From: Caldifarciminota bacterium
GTDB taxonomy: Bacteria; Hydrothermota; E44-bin80
Direction of reading: 5' to 3'
DNA length: 7,883 nt
Assembly: GCA_023127905.1 (NCBI GenBank)
Contig: JAGMEZ010000304.1
Coordinates: forward strand, 1-7,883
Shown: positions 6,237-7,883 of the stretch, piece after piece
Numbering within the stretch: the first letter of the stretch is position 1
How the letters are laid out: each line of letters starts with the position of its first letter
Program-made: the position numbers and the translations under genes
Notes under the pieces: model-generated
Databases searched by the model: none
The model's input: the letters and a program-made list of their open reading frames with translations, nothing else
What the model was told of the DNA's origin: nothing

Positions 6237-6860
6237 ATGGACAAATTTGCAGTTATAACAGGAATCGCAGGTATCATTCTTCTCTTCATTTCCCTCTGTA
6301 TTTTGATATCTTTGATTGTGAGAATTGCAAGAAGGAAGATGAGAATAAAGAGATTTATAACCTCATTTATAATATTCCTGTTAGCCGTTGCATTCTCAAT
6401 TTCTTTTATATATTTATCTCTCTTTATCCAGACGTTCGCAAGATACACCCATGAGGAAAGGATAGCCTCGGTATATGCTGAAGAAACGGATAAAGGAATT
6501 CATGTATACTTTGTTGACGAAAAAAGGAATTTGGAATATACGTTTACACTAACCGGTAACCAGTGGATGGTTGAGGGCTGCATTTTACGATGGAGTGTAC
6601 TCTTGAGATGGTTGGGTGCTGATTCATATTACAAAGTAACACGATTCAGAGGAAGATGGGAATTAGCAGAAGGAAAACAAACAACAGAGTACGAAATTCA
6701 ACCTCAAGGACGGTTATGGAAATTTTTATTAAAACATGGTGAATCCATACCATTCATTGATACAGCCTATGGCATAGGAGCCTTTCAGTATCCTGACACA
6801 AAAACGTATTACTTATATATAAACGACACAGGATTTATTTTAAGGAAAAAGAACAAGTAG
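6237..6860 (+). CDS. Two-helix membrane protein with exposed C-terminal domain, function unknown
   Basis: The 207-residue protein is counted from ATG 6237. It has two hydrophobic helices (about residues 5-30 and 40-66) joined by the basic loop RIARRKMRIKR, which should be cytoplasmic. Both termini, including the soluble domain from about residue 68, would then face the periplasm or outside. The soluble part looks beta-rich, with aromatic and glycine positions (GNQWMVEGCILRWSVLLRWLG at 107-127; YYKVTRFRGRWEL at 131-143). It faintly recalls small two-helix proteins sometimes labelled 'multidrug transporter' without evidence; I cannot name a function. A TTG at 6174 extends the frame but lies upstream of the candidate promoter, so ATG 6237 is preferred. 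It is transcribed divergently from the TPR gene and convergently with the TldD/PmbA-family gene. Confidence 0.75.
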   Translation: MDKFAVITGIAGIILLFISLCILISLIVRIARRKMRIKRFITSFIIFLLAVAFSISFIYLSLFIQTFARYTHEERIASVYAEETDKGIHVYFVDEKRNLEYTFTLTGNQWMVEGCILRWSVLLRWLGADSYYKVTRFRGRWELAEGKQTTEYEIQPQGRLWKFLLKHGESIPFIDTAYGIGAFQYPDTKTYYLYINDTGFILRKKNK

Positions 6861-6867
6861 ACACCTC

Positions 6868-6922
6868 TTTACCCCGTGAAATAGCAAGATGTATTGAACA
6901 TAATTCTATTTAACAGGGTGAA
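6868..6922. repeat. Long imperfect inverted repeat after the membrane protein gene
   Basis: The arms 6868-6884 and 6906-6922 pair over 17 positions with two mismatches (6875/6915 and 6878/6912) and one wobble (T6870-G6920), around a 21-nt loop. The left arm core is ACCCCGTG-AAATAG and the right arm core CTATTTAA-CAGGGT. It begins 8 nt after the stop at 6860. No T-run follows the right arm, so it is more like a dispersed palindrome or 3'-end-stabilising structure than a standard terminator. Confidence 0.55.
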
Positions 6923-6930
6923 TTCTATCC

Positions 6931-6956
6931 TCCACCTACGCTTAAGCTTCAGTGGA
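6931..6956. repeat. Nested symmetric palindrome
   Basis: TCCAC (6931-6935) and GTGGA (6952-6956) flank, at equal 4-nt distances, the perfect palindrome GCTTAAGC (6940-6947). The two levels share one centre. An overlapping alternative pairs GGAC (6954-6957) with GTCC (6960-6963). It lies 8 nt after the preceding inverted repeat and may be part of one composite repeat unit. No gene is visible here. Confidence 0.45.
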
Positions 6957-7015
6957 CAGGTCCGTCTGCGTCAAATAGGAAAACATCAAGGGAGAAGAGG
7001 AAAAAAACAATTCAT

Positions 7016-7039
7016 GTTGGGGACAAGCCCCAACGCTAC
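7016..7039 (-). repeat. GTAG-headed palindromic intergenic repeat, second copy with a different stem
   Basis: GTTGGGG (7016-7022) and CCCCAAC (7028-7034) form a perfect 7-bp stem with a 5-nt loop. On the minus strand the stem follows GTAG and CG (7039-7034). The head and layout match the element at 6-28 (GTAG, then a GC-rich 7-bp stem), while the stem bases differ completely, as expected if only base pairing is conserved. It lies between two convergent genes. Confidence 0.5.
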
Positions 7040-7074
7040 GATGGACAAAAAATCTGCTGAAGGCTTGGTGTAAA

Positions 7075-7111
7075 AATTACCTAATTACCAAATTACCCAA
7101 TTACTGTAATT
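7075..7111. repeat. 8-bp tandem repeat ending in a small palindrome
   Basis: Four direct units start at 7075, 7083, 7091 and 7099. The first three are AATTACC plus a variable base (T, A, C); the fourth is AATTACTG. The last unit also forms the palindrome AATTAC-T-GTAATT (7099-7111). It lies 12 nt from the stop of the convergent TldD/PmbA-family gene. This completes the contents seen in the gene-free stretch 6861-7123. Confidence 0.6.
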
Positions 7112-7123
7112 TATATTGACCCG

Positions 7124-7883
7124 TTAGAACTTCGTGGTTGATGCAAAATGGAATTTCTTTGCAAAAACAGGTGGAGCGAGAAACCTTCCCTCCACCCTCT
7201 CTGGTTTTCCTAAATGTTTTACTGTCGATAGGATTGTAAACGGCGAATCGTTAAATCTCATATTTTTTACAGCCTTCGAAATCTTTCCGTTTTCTATAAG
7301 GAAAAAACCATCCCTTGTCATTCCTGTAAGAATAAGCTCCTTGCGATTTACAAATCTAATATACCACAAACGCGTAACAAGAAGCCCATGATTAATTTTT
7401 TTGATAATTTCCTCTGTCGTTGTATTTGTTCCTTTCATAATAAGATTTGAAGGCATACCTGTTGTTTCTATATCTTTTTTCTTTGCCCAGTATCTCGAAG
7501 TCCATAACTTATTAAGTACACCATTTTTTATCCAGATTTGCTTCTTTAACGGTAATCCTTCGTTATCAATATCAAATGGTAAAGCAAGGTTTTCAGCATG
7601 GGTTGGGTCTGAAAATAATATGATATTCGAAGATGCAATCCTTTTACCTTCCTTCCTTGAAAAAAAACTCCAGCCTTCATCAGCCGTCCTTTTATCCATA
7701 AGAATATTTAAATACCACATTAAACTTCCCAATGCGATAGGTTCAAGGAGAACTGGATAATCACCCGGCTCTATCTCAACGGGATTTTTACCAATCTCTG
7801 CTTTATGTAAAGCAGTTCTAAAAAGCCTATTTGCATCTATCTTCCGAATATCTTCATCAGATGCATCAGCAAATCCACTCGAA
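7124..7883 (-). CDS. TldD/PmbA-family protein, TldE/PmbA-type, C-terminal part (5' end outside window)
   Basis: An open frame of 252 residues enters from the right edge and ends at TAA 7124-7126. TTG 7732 can act as a start codon, but the frame upstream of it already encodes the family hallmark PGDYPVLLEP (39-48), so the real start lies outside the window. Other family features are the LPFDIDNEGLP segment (101-111), GVLNKLWTSRYWAKK (121-135), the TGMTRDGFFLIENGK block (186-200) and a final APPVFAKKFHFAS (236-248). TldD and TldE/PmbA form a heterodimeric metalloprotease that degrades unfolded peptides and trims some peptide natural products; only TldD has the HExxxH zinc motif. No HExxxH occurs in the part visible here, so this looks like the TldE/PmbA-type partner. 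A tldD gene may lie upstream on the same strand, beyond 7883. Full family length is roughly 430-480 residues, so about half is seen. Confidence 0.88.
   Translation of the reverse strand, partial: SSGFADASDEDIRKIDANRLFRTALHKAEIGKNPVEIEPGDYPVLLEPIALGSLMWYLNILMDKRTADEGWSFFSRKEGKRIASSNIILFSDPTHAENLALPFDIDNEGLPLKKQIWIKNGVLNKLWTSRYWAKKKDIETTGMPSNLIMKGTNTTTEEIIKKINHGLLVTRLWYIRFVNRKELILTGMTRDGFFLIENGKISKAVKNMRFNDSPFTILSTVKHLGKPERVEGRFLAPPVFAKKFHFASTTKF

Noticed and set aside
6149..6448. 99-codon minus-strand ORF opposite the membrane protein start
   Set aside because: It is antisense to the two-helix membrane gene and overlaps the divergent promoters; its hydrophobic stretch mirrors the AT-rich transmembrane codons.
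7124..7732. TTG 7732 as the start of the TldD/PmbA-family gene
   Set aside because: The frame stays open to the window edge and encodes the conserved PGDYPVLLEP motif upstream of the TTG.
7401..7760. 119-codon plus-strand ORF
   Set aside because: It is antisense to the TldD/PmbA-family coding region, which has clear family motifs in the other strand's frame.

Overview
The window is AT-rich bacterial DNA with densely packed genes and recognisable Shine-Dalgarno sites. No rRNA or marker gene fixes the taxon. The AmgK/MurU pair is best known from Gram-negative (diderm) bacteria, and the intergenic spacers carry varied dispersed palindromes of the kind common in uncultivated candidate phyla. I infer a free-living, probably diderm, uncultivated bacterium, with low certainty about the phylum.

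Layout. Five genes on the minus strand run from about 6076 down to 38: an exported TPR-repeat protein (4565-6076), a NamZ/DUF1343 exo-N-acetylmuramidase (3303-4469), a MurU-like sugar-1-phosphate nucleotidyltransferase with an added beta-helix (2137-3063/3078), an AmgK-like sugar kinase (1081-2127) and an AmiE-like serine hydrolase of the beta-lactamase fold (38-1105). The last three are tightly packed: a 9-nt gap, then a 25-nt overlap. A divergent promoter region at 6137-6230 separates them from a plus-strand gene for a two-helix membrane protein (6237-6860). A spacer full of palindromes and short tandem repeats (6861-7123) lies between that gene and the convergent 3' part of a TldD/PmbA-family gene that leaves the window on the right (7124-7883).

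How the genes fit together. The central four genes read as a MurNAc salvage cassette. NamZ would release MurNAc from the non-reducing end of peptidoglycan fragments, and the AmiE-like hydrolase would remove stem peptides. The AmgK-like kinase would make MurNAc-1-phosphate, and the MurU-like enzyme would make UDP-MurNAc, returning the sugar to wall synthesis without going through MurQ. NamZ and AmiE are known from the Bacillus subtilis MurNAc catabolic cluster, and AmgK/MurU from the Pseudomonas anabolic recycling route, so this arrangement is a hybrid. Neither hydrolase has a signal peptide, which suggests the whole route is cytoplasmic. This is the most interesting content of the window. The functional assignments rest on family motifs and gene context and have not been tested.
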